A stretch of DNA of 64,000 nucleotides from Cucumis sativus (Eukaryota > Streptophyta > Magnoliopsida > Cucurbitales > Cucurbitaceae): assembly GCF_000004075.3 (NCBI RefSeq), contig NC_026656.2, forward strand, positions 13,826,001 through 13,890,000, given 5' to 3'. The position numbers and the translations under genes were made by a program. Shown one piece after another: positions 13,260 through 24,937 of this stretch; within the stretch, counting starts at the first letter, position 1; every line of letters begins with the position of its first letter. A model generated the notes under the pieces. That model saw nothing but the letters and a program-made list of their open reading frames with translations, ran no database searches and was not told where the DNA came from.

Positions 13260-13700
13260 CTATCCTTGAAACACCATGGGCAAATTCTTTTAAGTCAAAC
13301 CATACTACCAAACATCAAGATCGGATCGAAAATACCCATAGATCACAACAAACTTACTCTGATTGAACGCTGCCCGAAAACTCCGCAACACCCAATGGCG
13401 GCTGTCACCAAAACCGGCGGCGCTGATCTCGAAAGAGAGCAAGAAAGAAATCCGGGTAGAGAGAGAGAGAGAGAGAGGAAACCAAACTCCCACACTCTCC
13501 TACCGGCGGCGATCTGGGAGAAGCTAAGGATGGCGGCGTTAGAGAGAAGGAAGTAAGCGGTGGCTTCGGCGTCGGCGGTGGCGTGGAAGTCGGAGGTGGG
13601 TCTTGGGTGGCCGGTCTGGTGGGAGGAAGAAAACGAAAAACGAAGGTGGAGTAGAGAGAGAAAGAAGAGGATGAATGAGAAGCTGCGGCAATTTTCAAAT
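13260..13700 (-). promoter_or_regulatory. CT-rich leader and core promoter region, probably of the U-box gene
   Basis: This block is conspicuously richer in G+C than its surroundings. On the minus strand it carries long CT runs (complement of GAGA at 13460-13480), typical of plant 5' leaders. An open frame of 97 codons beginning at 13698 is proline- and serine-rich and resembles translated leader, not a protein. No clear TATA box lies upstream. Assignment to the gene at 11472 rests on strand and proximity. Confidence 0.5.
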
Positions 13701-15189
13701 TTTAATTAAAAATAAATCAAATAAACAAAACAAAACAAAAGACAAAGGCTGACTTTTTTTTTATCATTTTTTCTTTGGTCAAACCCTAAGTTTGACCAGT
13801 CAACATTCAAATTCTTTTCAATTTCTCTTTTAATTCATACTTTCCTAAACTCAATCTAAATTAAACCCATCCATTTCTCAATGTCCACTTTACTTACTTA
13901 CTAAATCCAAACAATCATATTTGGTATTGTTTAAATGTTTTAAAAATCCACATGCACAATAGATTCAAGTTAACATTACTACCCTAAACCCTGTTTTGAA
14001 TGTCTCAAGGTTGCTTCAAGTTAAGTGGCAGAGTTTAACTTTGGGAGGATTTTGCTGAGAGGACTAGTAATAGTTTCCCATATAGTTTACTATTCCTATA
14101 TTCTTACAACTTTCTCATCACCTCCCATATTCAATGCTCCAAATGTTTTTTTATCACCACTTGTCGTAAAACATATTTATTTTAGTTGACATGCGGAGAA
14201 TCTCATACTATCATTCTCAATTTATTTTGAGATGAAACCTCATATTGTCACATGTAGTATCATAGCTTATAAAGCTCAAACGGGTTTGTCAGTTCAAAAT
14301 GAAGAAAAAGGCATTATCTTAAAGGGACATGTTGAGATACCGAGAATTTTCACTCATATTAAATAGACGAGTTACTCATCTTTTTCATTGTTAATTGGTT
14401 TTAGAATGAAATCACATACCATCAAATATCATATATCATTCATTTCCACGGAGGAAGTTGAAAATCAATATATCATCAAAGAACAACGACATATGAGTCT
14501 TTTAAAAAAGAAAGTAATTATCTATACTCATATGGTCTCATGTCTATACTTTTTAGGGATGATGACATGTTTCCACGAGTGATCTAATTTTTTTAAAAAT
14601 TCCGAGCACTCGAAAACAGTAAGTACAAAATAATTATAACCTTAACTATGCTATTAAACTGCTTATTGACTATTTTAAAAATAAAGATAGATATTTAATT
14701 TGTTTTTAAAAAAACACATGTTGAATGAAGTCTATTAAACTGCTTATTAGTCTCTCTTAATAAATTGTGAAATTTTTTTACAATAATTTAACCACCTTCG
14801 ATAAAACAAACTTTAAAAGAAAATACAGGAATCAAATTAAAACAGCGTTTTAATCTAGATTTTAGTACTCTACACAATTAACAACTCGGTCTGTTGTTGA
14901 CCTCTTCCACTTTTATGGCTATGATATCAAAATAAGAACAAGTCATACCATACCTTGTTGAATGAAGGGAAAAAAACAGAGAATACTCTCGTTAAAAGTA
15001 GTACAATCACAGAATCAAAGTATTCCACTCACCCAAGTGAAAAAAGGGAACTTACAATTTGTGTAAGGTTAGAACATCTGAACATAAAAGAAAAACAAAA
15101 CCTGAAAAACAATAATTCGTCCAATTCCTCCCCCAATGATTAATGACTAATGAACATAGCAAAAATGCGTTGGTAAGGATTTTTCTGTT
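13701..15189. other. Spacer between U-box and aspartic protease genes
   Basis: AT-rich sequence with no coding gene. It contains a degraded TRIM-like element near 14190-14440, listed separately. The part next to 15190 would be the 3' flank of the protease gene. The open frames at 14388-14582 and 14955-15143 have no recognisable content. Confidence 0.55.
14190..14440 (+). mobile_element. Degenerate TRIM-like LTR element
   Basis: A segment ending TTTTGAGATGAAACCTCATA (about 14226-14245) is followed by TAGTATCATAGC, which resembles the plant initiator-tRNA primer-site motif TGGTATCAGAGC. About 75 bases later a second LTR-like block begins TGTTGAGATACCGAG (14329) and contains TAGACGAGTTACTCATC. 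It then resembles the first block (TGGTTTTAGAATGAAATCAC). This order of LTR, primer site, very short interior and LTR fits a TRIM. Both ends are badly eroded, so limits are approximate. Confidence 0.45.
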
Positions 15190-18100
15190 TTACAGTGGCT
15201 GGAGTTCTTGCTCTGGAACTGCTGCATTGACTGGCTTGTATGAATTGATGGCTTGTTGTCTACTTCTCAAAACAAACCATGCTCCCAATGCAGACAGCCC
15301 AAGAATAAAGATGACAACAATAACTAAACCCACCAGAACATAGAGTCGTTTCCACATTGATCTAAACCATATAAAAGAGATTGGATTATATTAAGGCTAT
15401 GCAACATTAATAACTAAGAACGTAGTATGAAAAGTAACATATGTATGGCTGCATTACAATTTTAGTCCCTTTGGTTGTGTTTATTTAATCCTATGGTTAA
15501 GGTTAAGAAGGGCCAAACCATTGATATCATTGTTTAAATGCAAGTGGACCAGTTGATAAAATAAAACCAAGTGTAAAAGAAAAATCAGTTTAGATTTTAT
15601 TATGCTTGCTCGCTTGGTTGAGTTTTGTATGGAAAGGTTAATGACATTTCATTTCCAAGAATCTCAACGAGTTTTCGAAACAGTGAAAGCTAAATTGAGA
15701 AAATCTCTAAGGCAAGAGCCAAACAATCAGAGCAAATCTAGCCCACTCATCATTACTTTGTCTAGTTGGCTTATGTCCACGACAGGAACTTCTTAGAATA
15801 AAAAGTCAAAATTTTAAGAACGTGATTGAAAACTTTTGAAGTTTAAAACTAAATAGACAACTAATAACCACCAAGGTTTATTAACTAAATTGGTAATTTA
15901 ACATCTATATATAATTACAGTACTTACCTTTCCATTGGAGGTTCAACATTCCATCGAACGACCTGGTAACTTCCAAATGTAGGAGGTAGCTGCATGTGAT
16001 GCTCAACGATCTTGGAAATTATCGTCTGCCAGAGGAAAACAATATTTTAAAGGGACGCTTCATGCTTGTGAATTTACGGTTGTTATGTAGTCTACAGTTG
16101 CAGGCATGTTCACTTACATTGGCAGTCGCATGTGAGAAAATTTCTGAAGATCCATAAGGGAGTATGGCCAACTGAATAAGTGAATCATTTCCTCTCATGG
16201 TAAAATTCAAAATAATGACCTGAAACAAAGGTTAGAAATGATATGCTGCACAACTCGAAGATTAAGAAAAGAATGAGAGAGATATCTCTCAGGGTAAATC
16301 ATAAATTTAGACTGGCTTTTGCTTGGTGTATCTATTTATTCTTCCTTAAACATTAATACACTTACATACATATATATACATATACATCGATAAGAAATGA
16401 GACAATAAATATACAACAAGGCAAATTTCAACAGTCACCTCCCACTGATGTTGTAAACTCAACTAAACTATGATGTGATGTATCAATTGAACCAATGTTG
16501 GTTCATTTGGCATGACAAGGTATGATAGTAGTCTAAATCCTTCATTGTTTATCCAATAGTTATGACGTCAATAGTTAGTTAAGAGTCAACTGATTATACA
16601 AACTAGTTAGAACCATAATTCAAAGCTCAACGACTTTTAAAGGCTAGGGAACAAATAGGCACAAGAATGGACTAAATTTATGATATAACTTATTTGTTAA
16701 TTGTTATTACAATAGTTATTATTAAATACTGCAAAAGAATTTTCAATATCCCCGATAGGTCGTATGACTAACCTGCGAATGACTAACATTTAACTCTTGA
16801 GCAATATGATCAGAAAGTTCTGTAATATGAGGCTCCAGATCTGTGTAGCTTTTGTTCAACAAGATCGCAAATGTGATACGTCCAATCTGGAGCTCTCCTG
16901 CACGTAATACAAAAGGAAACACTTAACAAAGAGGCCTTTAATAAATCCTTGAATCACATTTTTTTTCCATTGCTCTTTTGCAATGGCCATTTGAGCTGAT
17001 ATCTTCAGCGTCTTCAATTGCAATTCCATTACCCATTTTGCATCTTTGGCCTGGATTAGATTGATTCTTATGGATCATCCCTTCAAAGATGACAAGGCAG
17101 TGATTTGGTCCAGCATCATATGTCCAATTTTATCAAAAGATTTAGGAGGAAGGAAATTATCCGATCTTCAACAGCTCGAGATCATGTAAAGACATCTTTG
17201 ATTCATCTATTTTTAATGTTTTTTTTTGTGTAAACATTTATCGCCCCTTAAGAACCATAACCTCAGCTACCTTGCCGTTTGATTGGGCTATTTTGTAAGT
17301 CCTTTGGACTATTTCATTCATCAATTAAATTGTTTCTTATCCAAAAAAGAAACAAACAGACAAATCTTTAAGGTAGAGACTGCCACAGATAATAATTTTT
17401 TTGAAATAATCATCTTATGAAATTTTCCTTTCAAAATGATCTATACTGTTTATAGTCATTCCGATAAATGATTTCCATAATGCTGGTTATGTAATTTTCT
17501 TCACCCAGCAGTTCTTTTACACATGAGCCTATGTGTTAAAGTAGACTAAAATGTTAAAAAACCAATACTCGTGCCACAAATTCCCGTAGATCCTCAATTG
17601 TCATCATGACATGAAGGATGAGATAACGCCATAACTACTTTTCAAATAAATTAAGTTCAAACGATTACATGGACATATAATGAAAAGAAAATTATAAAAG
17701 AACCAACTGATATGCCGTCAAGCTTCTGTACTCGCATAAAACTATAAAAGCAAACACAAACCTTGAAATTAACTATACCTGGGATCGTATAATGTGGTCT
17801 CTCACTTGGAGCTGATGCAGGTGCAATATCTGAATCGTGAGATTTAGTTGAAACTGAAGGACCATCGGCATTATCATCCGAAATGCGAAGCCTTTCCCAT
17901 AACTCAGAACAGTTGGTTTTCCAAAATCCAATTTTTGAATTTGCTCGGTCATACATCACCAAAGTGTTGCGGACAACGATTCCTATATCAAAAAAACAGT
18001 CGTGCTAAAATGTGATATGTTTCTAAATAAAAAAAAAATTAGGCTTGCGGGAACATCATATGAACTATGAAAAAACGCACCTCCTAGAAGAGTGGTTTGA

Positions 18101-21100
18101 TCATTTCCATTCTCAAAAATTCCCAGACAATATGCACCGTGCACCTTCGAGTGCTGAATTAATGATTCAGAAAATTCAAGTCAAGTAGAAGACATTAAAT
18201 TTCTAGTTTAGTAATTCCACAAACTTTTACAACCATTATATCTAGTGAAAAAATAATAATAACAAAAGGAGGCTTAAAATTAAACAAATAGATAACTAAC
18301 TAAAAATCAACTCAAGATTCTCATTTTTGTTAATGAGGCATATATTATTATTACCCTTACCCCACATATAATCCCATGTAAACAGACACGGATTCACAAA
18401 GTAATCAAGAGAAATCCTTACCCGGAAAAAGTAATTTTCTGGTGTTAGAGACAATTTTTGGCCATTTTCGAATACCATGTCAACTGTCGGAAATTTGTTT
18501 GATAATTCAGCAGCATCACTAACATAAAGTAACGAATTAATTACTCATTGTTGTAAATTACTTTAGAATTGACAACGTATTAGCTAACCATACCTTCCAG
18601 CACCAGAGAAACATATATCTTTAAAATTTGGGTCAGGACCATCAATCTTCTTCAAAGAATGAATCTCATCCATAATCTGAAGGATTTTTTTTAAGAAAAT
18701 AATAATTAATTAATCGATTGTCCATTCTAAAACAAAAATGTTAAAAACAGGATCCAGATAGTTAACAAGTAATGATCACATTTGCAAAAGAAGAAATGTA
18801 TTACAGTTGATCTCGAGACACCATATGGCAAAGAAGACATACAAGGCAATGGAATAGAGGGAGCAAGAAAAAAAAGACGGGGGTTATAGGCCTGGTCAGG
18901 ATATAACTACTTCAGGAACTCTCTTCATTTCATTCTGTTCCTTTCTCCATTTCATTGTATAGATAAAGTTCTTCAGATCACACAAGAACATGGCGTTCCA
19001 CAGTATCACAATGAATTGAAATCATCCGCAAATTAAATATATCAATTGGTCCCAATCATCCAGGTTGTGGAGGAAACAATGTAAATTGAGCCATATCAAA
19101 ACTTTAAATGTAGAGAAACTAGAACAAGTTTAAGGAAAAAAAAAACAATACAGACAATTACCATATTGCAACAGAAAAACCTGAAAAAGTAAGTCTTAGA
19201 CCATCTTACTATGAACTTGAGAAAATATGCAACAATCTTCAAATTCAGACATAAGCAAAGATACTCCAACTGAGAATGTTAAGTTCAGAGACGTAGAAGC
19301 TTACAGCATCCTTGAAAGCGCTGAATGCTTCTGCTGGTAGGTAAGCATAAGTCGTACCACTATCCAAGACAGCTCCATATCTTCCATCAAAGATGCCTGA
19401 GCTCAGAGGCAACTTCTTACCCGCAACATGTATCTCCTTCAAATCAACATTGTAGTATGGACTGTTGCCATCCCGAAACTAAAGTAAATGTGTGAGATGT
19501 ATCAATTGTAATTGTTATGAAAGAGCATTGAGCACATTTTTGAAGGTTAAAACGACTTTAGTGCACACCTTCTGACAGGGTCTGAGTAGGTAAAAATCAT
19601 ATCCGATGGAGGAGAGATTCCACCAAGAACCATAGCACCTCCACCAATATCCATACCACCATAGCACAATGAGAAAGAATCATTGATCGCACCTTTTTCA
19701 ACTAGTTGGTCGACAAGACTAAGATCACCGGTACCCAAACCCATAATTCCATCAGCACGTTGACTAAAAAGATCACCAGTTTCCATATTCTCACAACCAA
19801 ACACAGCACGCTGTGGTATGAGTTCACTCTGATTGCCAAAGGATATAACATCCTCACCAAGGACACCACTGCTAGTACTCATTTCAGCATATTGCCTCTC
19901 ATAGACGCACTGCACTCCATCACTGTCACAAATGCAATCAATATTGCATTTAATAGGTTTGTAAGTGCTTGACGATTCTGGATCAAACTTCGGGTCCTGA
20001 TAGAAATAGAAGTTTAAGTAGCAACTACAGCACATTGCAAGGTACTAGTGGAAAAAAAAACTAGTAATGTTTTAATAAAAATGCAATAAATGACTAGAGA
20101 AATTTTATCCATAAAACTAACATATGGACAAACTTCAAGGTCCCATATAGAATACCCACTATCACATTCATTAAATAGCCAATGCCTTTTAGTTATTCAT
20201 TTCCCTAAATAGGAGAGAAACAGGTTTTCTGGTCACCATGGTCAGATACCATTCTCCAGGATCACTTGTTCCTAGAGAAACAATTTGCCCATCGAACCAG
20301 ACTCCTTTTCTTTTGAATTGTCTATATCCAGATTACACTCTACCTCACTAATGAGCTTGTAACATGTAAAAGATCCAACAAGTGAAAATCAATATTTAAT
20401 TGGTGAAAAAATAAACTGTGCAGGTTCGAACACAAAACCTCTTGAACTAATGTCTTATAACATCGATTAACCTGAAAACTTAAACTGACGTGTGAGAGTA
20501 AATTTATTATTATATCATCTAACAACTTTAATCATTTACAGATCGGTCATTTACCAATTTCCAAATCAATATTCATGAAAACCAGTTAAGGGAAACAGAA
20601 CAGAGGATTGAATATGAATATGAAGATCTTATATATGATCTGAAAAAAAAGTCAATCTCTAAACATTTTAACCTGATGTCTCCCACACTGTTCGCAAGTT
20701 GAACAAGGAACATAAGTAACCGTACTCCCCGTATCAACAATAAGCGCGAATTGCTGCGGTGGAGTTCCGATCCAAAGCCGAGTGGTATAATACCTTAACA
20801 AAAAAAAACCCACATTGCATCAAAAAGAAAAAAAAAATCATAACCATCCAAAATTTGAAGGAAATGGAACATACCCATTTAGAAGGAGGTCGTCATAGAG
20901 GCGCATACGAGCGTTGGAGAGATTATCCGAAGTGGGGAATTGGCGGAGACGGCGGTGGGGGTTGGAGATGAATTTGGAGGAATTAGGGGAAGAGAGGTAA
21001 AGAGGCAACACCATGGCGCGATGTGAAGGAGAAAGGAGAGGATTGGGGGAGATGGGATCGGCGGAGAGGAAGATATGGAGGAGAATAGCAGCGACTAGGA

Positions 21101-21116
21101 AGGGTGATTTTGCCAT
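15190..21116 (-). CDS. Membrane-anchored pepsin-like (A1) aspartic protease
   Basis: Twelve exons give 633 residues: 21116-20875, 20793-20673, 19996-19569, 19461-19305, 18676-18594, 18518-18422, 18153-18081, 17982-17779, 16897-16773, 16219-16118, 16025-15928 and 15361-15190. All junctions are GT-AG and in frame. The start is the first ATG (MAKSPFLVAAILL), giving a signal peptide of about 19 residues. The two catalytic aspartates are D101 in LIVDTGSTVTYVP and D297 in AVLDSGTTYAYLP. CSTCEQC and CNIDCICDSDGVQC are cysteine clusters seen in plant A1 proteases. A region of about 130 residues follows the protease fold, then one transmembrane helix (about 583-608) and a short cytosolic tail. This matches an Arabidopsis group I recall as At3g50050-like, of near-identical length. 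It is presumably a secretory-pathway, membrane-tethered protease; its substrate is unknown. Confidence 0.93.
20395..20530 (-). repeat. tRNA-like (SINE or TRIM) repeat fragment in protease intron 2
   Basis: On the minus strand the sequence reads TTTTCAGGTTAATCGATG, then TAGTTCAAGAGG, then TTGTGTTCGAACCTGCAC. The last part resembles a Pol III B box (GTTCGAACC), and the whole resembles common plant dispersed repeats. It is short and its ends are unclear. Confidence 0.35.
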
Positions 21117-21309
21117 TGGGAAGAATTGAAAGGGAATGCAGATGGCGGAGGTCAACGAAACGAAGAAGATCGAAAGAGGGAAGAGGAAGGAGAATGGATT
21201 GATGAGAGCTGTGATGGATTTAACATCAAACAATTTCAGTTGGAGTTTGGTGAATTGTGATTCATTTTGAGAGGGAAAGTCAAACTTTCATTGAGAACGA
21301 TCGAATTAT

Positions 21310-21318
21310 TTATATATA
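21310..21318 (-). promoter_or_regulatory. TATA box of the aspartic protease gene
   Basis: The minus strand reads TATATATAA about 195 bases before the ATG at 21116. A start near 21280 would give a leader of about 165 bases. Based on motif and spacing only. Confidence 0.55.
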
Positions 21319-21713
21319 CACACTTCAGCCTTACGTTACATTTTCTTTTAAAAGAATCAACAATTATCAACATTTGTAATAATAATAATTTAGTTCATAT
21401 GTATAAATTTGTGAGACTTCGTTAGATTTTTTTCCATAAATGAACCAATAAACTATTAGAGATTCTATATGCTTATATCATACCAAGTCTACATCATAAA
21501 AAGAAAAGTATTATATTCTTAGATCAACAATGCATACAATTTCAACAAAATTCATGAAACAAACATGTAATAAGAGAACCTTTTGGATTAACAAAACTGA
21601 ATCATCTCCGATTTGAATTACAAAGAATGACAAATTTCTTAGAATCATATTTAGAATGAAGTAATTGATCTAAAATCAATCACTCTTAATCTGAAATCTT
21701 TCTATTTTCTTAT
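21319..21713. other. Short spacer between protease and MADS genes
   Basis: AT-rich sequence with no open frame of interest. It must hold the upstream promoter of the protease gene and the 3' UTR of the MADS gene, both transcribed leftward. Confidence 0.5.
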
Positions 21714-22277
21714 TCAAATACTAAAATAAAATAAATCGTCAATCTCCGTCGCGACGGAAAGATGATGAAACGACGGCGAAGTAGTAAGAAACCCTTGATT
21801 CCTCACCGCCGCCAATTCCTCCACTCTCTCCGCAACTTTTCCTCTCAGTTCCATCAACGACGACCGGAATCGCTTCAAATCCTCGATTCCCATACATTCC
21901 ATCGCCTCATCCCACCAAAACCCCCCGGTTTTCCTCATTCTCTCAGCGCGCCTCTTCTCTGTTTCAAACTCCGCAGTCACATCCTTCAAATCACGATTCA
22001 ACTCCTCCAAAGGGAGGTACGCTTCCACCGGCTTGGGCGGAACAAAATTGGACGTCAGGAAACGATCAATGAGGAAATCAACATTAGGATGACCAAATGT
22101 ATAGATTTTGTCAGTGGAAGAGAAGACGAGAATAGCAATCTCAGCGCCGGAGAGAATGGAGAGCTCCGCAGCCTTGTTGAAGAGCCCAGCACGGCGTTTG
22201 GAGAAGGTTACTTGCCGTCTACTCTTCACATTTAGCTTCTTGATTTCGATCTTTTGACGGCCCAATGATTTCTTCAT
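21714..22277 (-). CDS. Type I MADS-box transcription factor, AGL62-like
   Basis: One uninterrupted frame of 187 residues; the ATG at 22277 reads MKKSLGRQKIEIKKL. Residues about 5-62 are the MADS domain, with RQVTFSKRRAGLFNKAAELS and the beta-strand segment AEIAILVFSSTDKIYTFGHP. The FGHPNVDFLIDRFL extension is typical of the M-alpha AGL62/AGL61 group. The C-terminal half is predicted helical (LNRDLKDVTAEFETEKRRAE) and has no K-box. Absence of introns is normal for type I MADS genes. AGL62 itself acts in endosperm as a heterodimer that delays cellularisation. This protein is likely nuclear and DNA-binding, but which paralogue it represents cannot be decided here. It is transcribed in the same direction as the protease gene 600 bases downstream. 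Confidence 0.92.
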   Translation of the reverse strand: MKKSLGRQKIEIKKLNVKSRRQVTFSKRRAGLFNKAAELSILSGAEIAILVFSSTDKIYTFGHPNVDFLIDRFLTSNFVPPKPVEAYLPLEELNRDLKDVTAEFETEKRRAERMRKTGGFWWDEAMECMGIEDLKRFRSSLMELRGKVAERVEELAAVRNQGFLTTSPSFHHLSVATEIDDLFYFSI

Positions 22278-22280
22278 TGT

Positions 22281-22302
22281 GAAGAAGAAGAAGAAGAAGA
22301 AG
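22281..22302. repeat. GAA microsatellite in the MADS gene leader
   Basis: About seven GAA units on the plus strand, giving a TTC/CTT tract within five bases of the MADS start codon on the transcribed strand. Confidence 0.85.
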
Positions 22303-22380
22303 AAAATAAAGTAGCCGTTAGGTAAAACGGTTAGTAAGAGAGAAGACGATATTGTTGTTACGGTAAATTTAGTGGATGGA

Positions 22381-22389
22381 TTATATATA
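22381..22389 (-). promoter_or_regulatory. TATA box of the MADS gene
   Basis: The minus strand reads TATATATAA about 105 bases before the ATG, implying a short leader of about 75 bases. Motif and spacing are good. Confidence 0.6.
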
Positions 22390-22450
22390 GGTTAATGAAA
22401 TTGTATATATGGTAAATAATGTGATAATTATGGTATGTAAGAATGACAAC

Positions 22451-22481
<31 letters not shown>

Positions 22482-24937
22482 TTTGTTATACTTCAATTAT
22501 GATCTGTCATCTGATATGCAAATAATGAGAGTGGATTTGATTTGAGTTGTTTATGGAAAAAAATGTGTTGATTTCAGATATTTTTTTGTTGTTGGAATTT
22601 TAGTATATGAGAAATTTTAAAATGAAAATTTGTATATGTGGATAAACAAATATATGCCAATGTATTACTGAAAATATTGCTGACATAGATGGTATATAGT
22701 TTTTAGATCATAGTTGAGGTATGAGGAATTAAGTAGTATTATGCAATCAACGTAATACTTATAAACTTACCTTTTTGACCCTCATCCTCACTTTGAATCT
22801 AGCTTAACATATAATAATAGAAACTAATTATAGGTTACTAAGCAACTTGACATACATGCTTATGGTTGATTAAAACTTAGATAAATATCCATTAAAATAT
22901 GCAATAAACTTTGATTTATTTTAAGAATATAAAACATTTTTTTTTCTTTTTTAAAATCGCATGTCTGGAAATGAATTGAGAATTTTGGTGGTGGATGCAT
23001 AAGCTTTGTCGATGGAAGTTTTATAGGTCAAATTTAAAAGTCAAGGCTTGAATCTAGGTCTAAAGGAGGAGCTGGCTAGAACATCACTTTACGACTAGAC
23101 CAACTAATAATATCAATACATATGTGTATATATAAAACAAGCACAAAGTCGAGGGAGGTTTGAGCCTCCCCAAACTTCCCCTTAATCTACACTAAATCCA
23201 CAAATAGTTGAGATGTGTGAGTAATCGAAAATGGAGTTGTGAAGTGTGAAAACGGTAGAAAAGAGAGTTGAGTTCAAAATTGTAGGAATGAAATGTGTGT
23301 TATATCACAAATTGGGCCCAAAACGTACGCTCAATCATTTTAGATTAGAATGACTCATTGCATTGTCGTTCTCTCAGCAACTCCTATGATCCAAACAATC
23401 TAAACCAACCCAATCTATGAAACACCCCCGATACAAGGGCACTTTCTTTTTGTCTACAAACTTCATTCACAAATTTTGTATTCCAACTGTGGGTGTAATT
23501 GTGCACTACATGAACAAAAATCTATCAAAATATAAACACTCACAACTTTTCTTACTTTACATTAAACGGCTTTTATTTGATAAAGGAAGGTCAAAGCATA
23601 GTAGACTACTCCACTTGTTTTTACTTAAAGACGGACCAGTGTACCATCTCTCAATAAATTATTGAACTACTTAACTCACTTACCTTAATTAGAATACTAT
23701 CACATCATGTTATGTCGAGAAGATATTTAGTGAAAGTCCATCGTCAACATCATTTAGATCAATTATACAAAAGATATAAAAAAGCTACAAACAAACTTTT
23801 CTATCTAACATGCTTAGATACACCCGAAACTAAAACTTTCCAAATATTTTAGAGTTCAAAACAATTCATTTAAATTAAATTTATGACAATCTTGTCAAGA
23901 CGACATAGTAAAAAACCGTATTAATTTGGATCGATTACAAAAAAGAGACATAGAAAATTACCAACCAAACTTTCCAACTTACATATAAACAAAGACATGA
24001 AATGAAAACATTCCATTTTCCCCTACTCAAAAGTGGCAACCCTACTTTTCCCTTCTATTTCACAACAGTGCTCTTCCACATTCCAAAATCTACCACTGCC
24101 TCAAGCAAATAGCAACAAAATTTATTTTTTATGATGTGTTGTGATTGTGCATTTGTGGCAATAATTCAACAGGTGGATTTCGAGAGTGGAAAATCATTCG
24201 TTTTCTTAAAATAATCTTATCGATCTTCAGTTGATGTCATGAAGGAGTAAAGTTATGAATTTGATCTTAATTTCTTCCTTTCTTTTCTCCTCTTCAACTC
24301 GATCACAACTTCACATATAATGAGACTCTTCTTTTTTCTTTTCTTTCGTGATTTGTCATCTTTTTCTCCTGCATGATCAACTTTGGCAAAAATACCCCAC
24401 CATCTTCTGGTGTGAGAGAGGGGAATAATATGTGATTGAGTAAGGAAAGAGTGGAGAGTCATATGTGAGTGAGGACGAGATATGAGCTTTTTATCTAGCA
24501 TAAGTTTATTCCATTTGTTTTACTGGAATGTGAGTCAGCAAATGATAAAGAAAAAATATAGGAGAATGTGATTTCCTCTTCAAAATTTACATGGGCAGTA
24601 CGAATTTTCAAAACTACCTGAAAAGGACATGAAAAATTACTAAGGAACTTTCGAATCTACACATACACACATGGAATGAAGACTTTCCACGTTCTCCTTA
24701 CTCGAAAGTGGCAACGATACCTTCCTCCTCAATTTTACAGCAACGCTGTTCTTCCAAAATTGAAAATCGCAATAGAAACAAAACTCCTTTTCTAACATTT
24801 ATTAGTGGTGTGCAGTGATTTGTGAACTTGTGGGTTGCAAGGTAACGATCACTTTCGGTGGGACACAAACAAAATCAAGATAACAGTGGTGTACTAAATT
24901 CGGACCACTAACCAAGATCTTTTTTCACTTAGGGAGA
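22390..24937. other. Spacer and ZEP upstream region
   Basis: No protein gene is recognisable. The left part is AT-rich with a TA run at 22452-22482. From about 23757 it contains diverged duplicated blocks, listed separately. The open frames at 23417-23665 and 24253-24501 show no family features and were not accepted. The MADS and ZEP genes diverge from this interval, so it carries both promoters. Confidence 0.55.
23757..24900. repeat. Diverged duplicated blocks upstream of ZEP
   Basis: Blocks beginning near 23757, 23928 and 24605 share an order of motifs. The second and third are most alike. Both run from a GACAT...AAAATTAC segment through AAAGTGGCAAC (24030-24040 and 24706-24716) to a GCTCTTCCA or GTTCTTCCA stretch. 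They then continue to a TGTGNNGTGATT...GTG segment. The first block is only a partial match (ATCAATTATACAAAAGATAT against ATCGATTACAAAAAAGAGAC). Substitutions and small gaps are frequent. Confidence 0.6.

Noticed and set aside
20420..20450. Possible tRNA gene because of a B-box-like GTTCGAACC
   Set aside because: No A box at the right distance and no cloverleaf can be drawn. It fits a repeat fragment better.
21762..22235. 157-codon plus-strand frame opposite the MADS gene
   Set aside because: It lies wholly within the minus-strand MADS coding sequence, whose protein is clearly a MADS factor.
23417..23665. 82-codon plus-strand frame
   Set aside because: Composition looks like translated AT-rich spacer, and no domain or start context supports it.
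24253..24501. 82-codon minus-strand frame upstream of ZEP
   Set aside because: Lysine/arginine tracts derive from a TTTTCTT-rich stretch, and it overlaps the duplicated promoter region.
24001..24900. CRISPR-like regular array upstream of ZEP
   Set aside because: The blocks are few, diverged and unevenly spaced. They are eukaryotic promoter duplications, not direct repeats with spacers.
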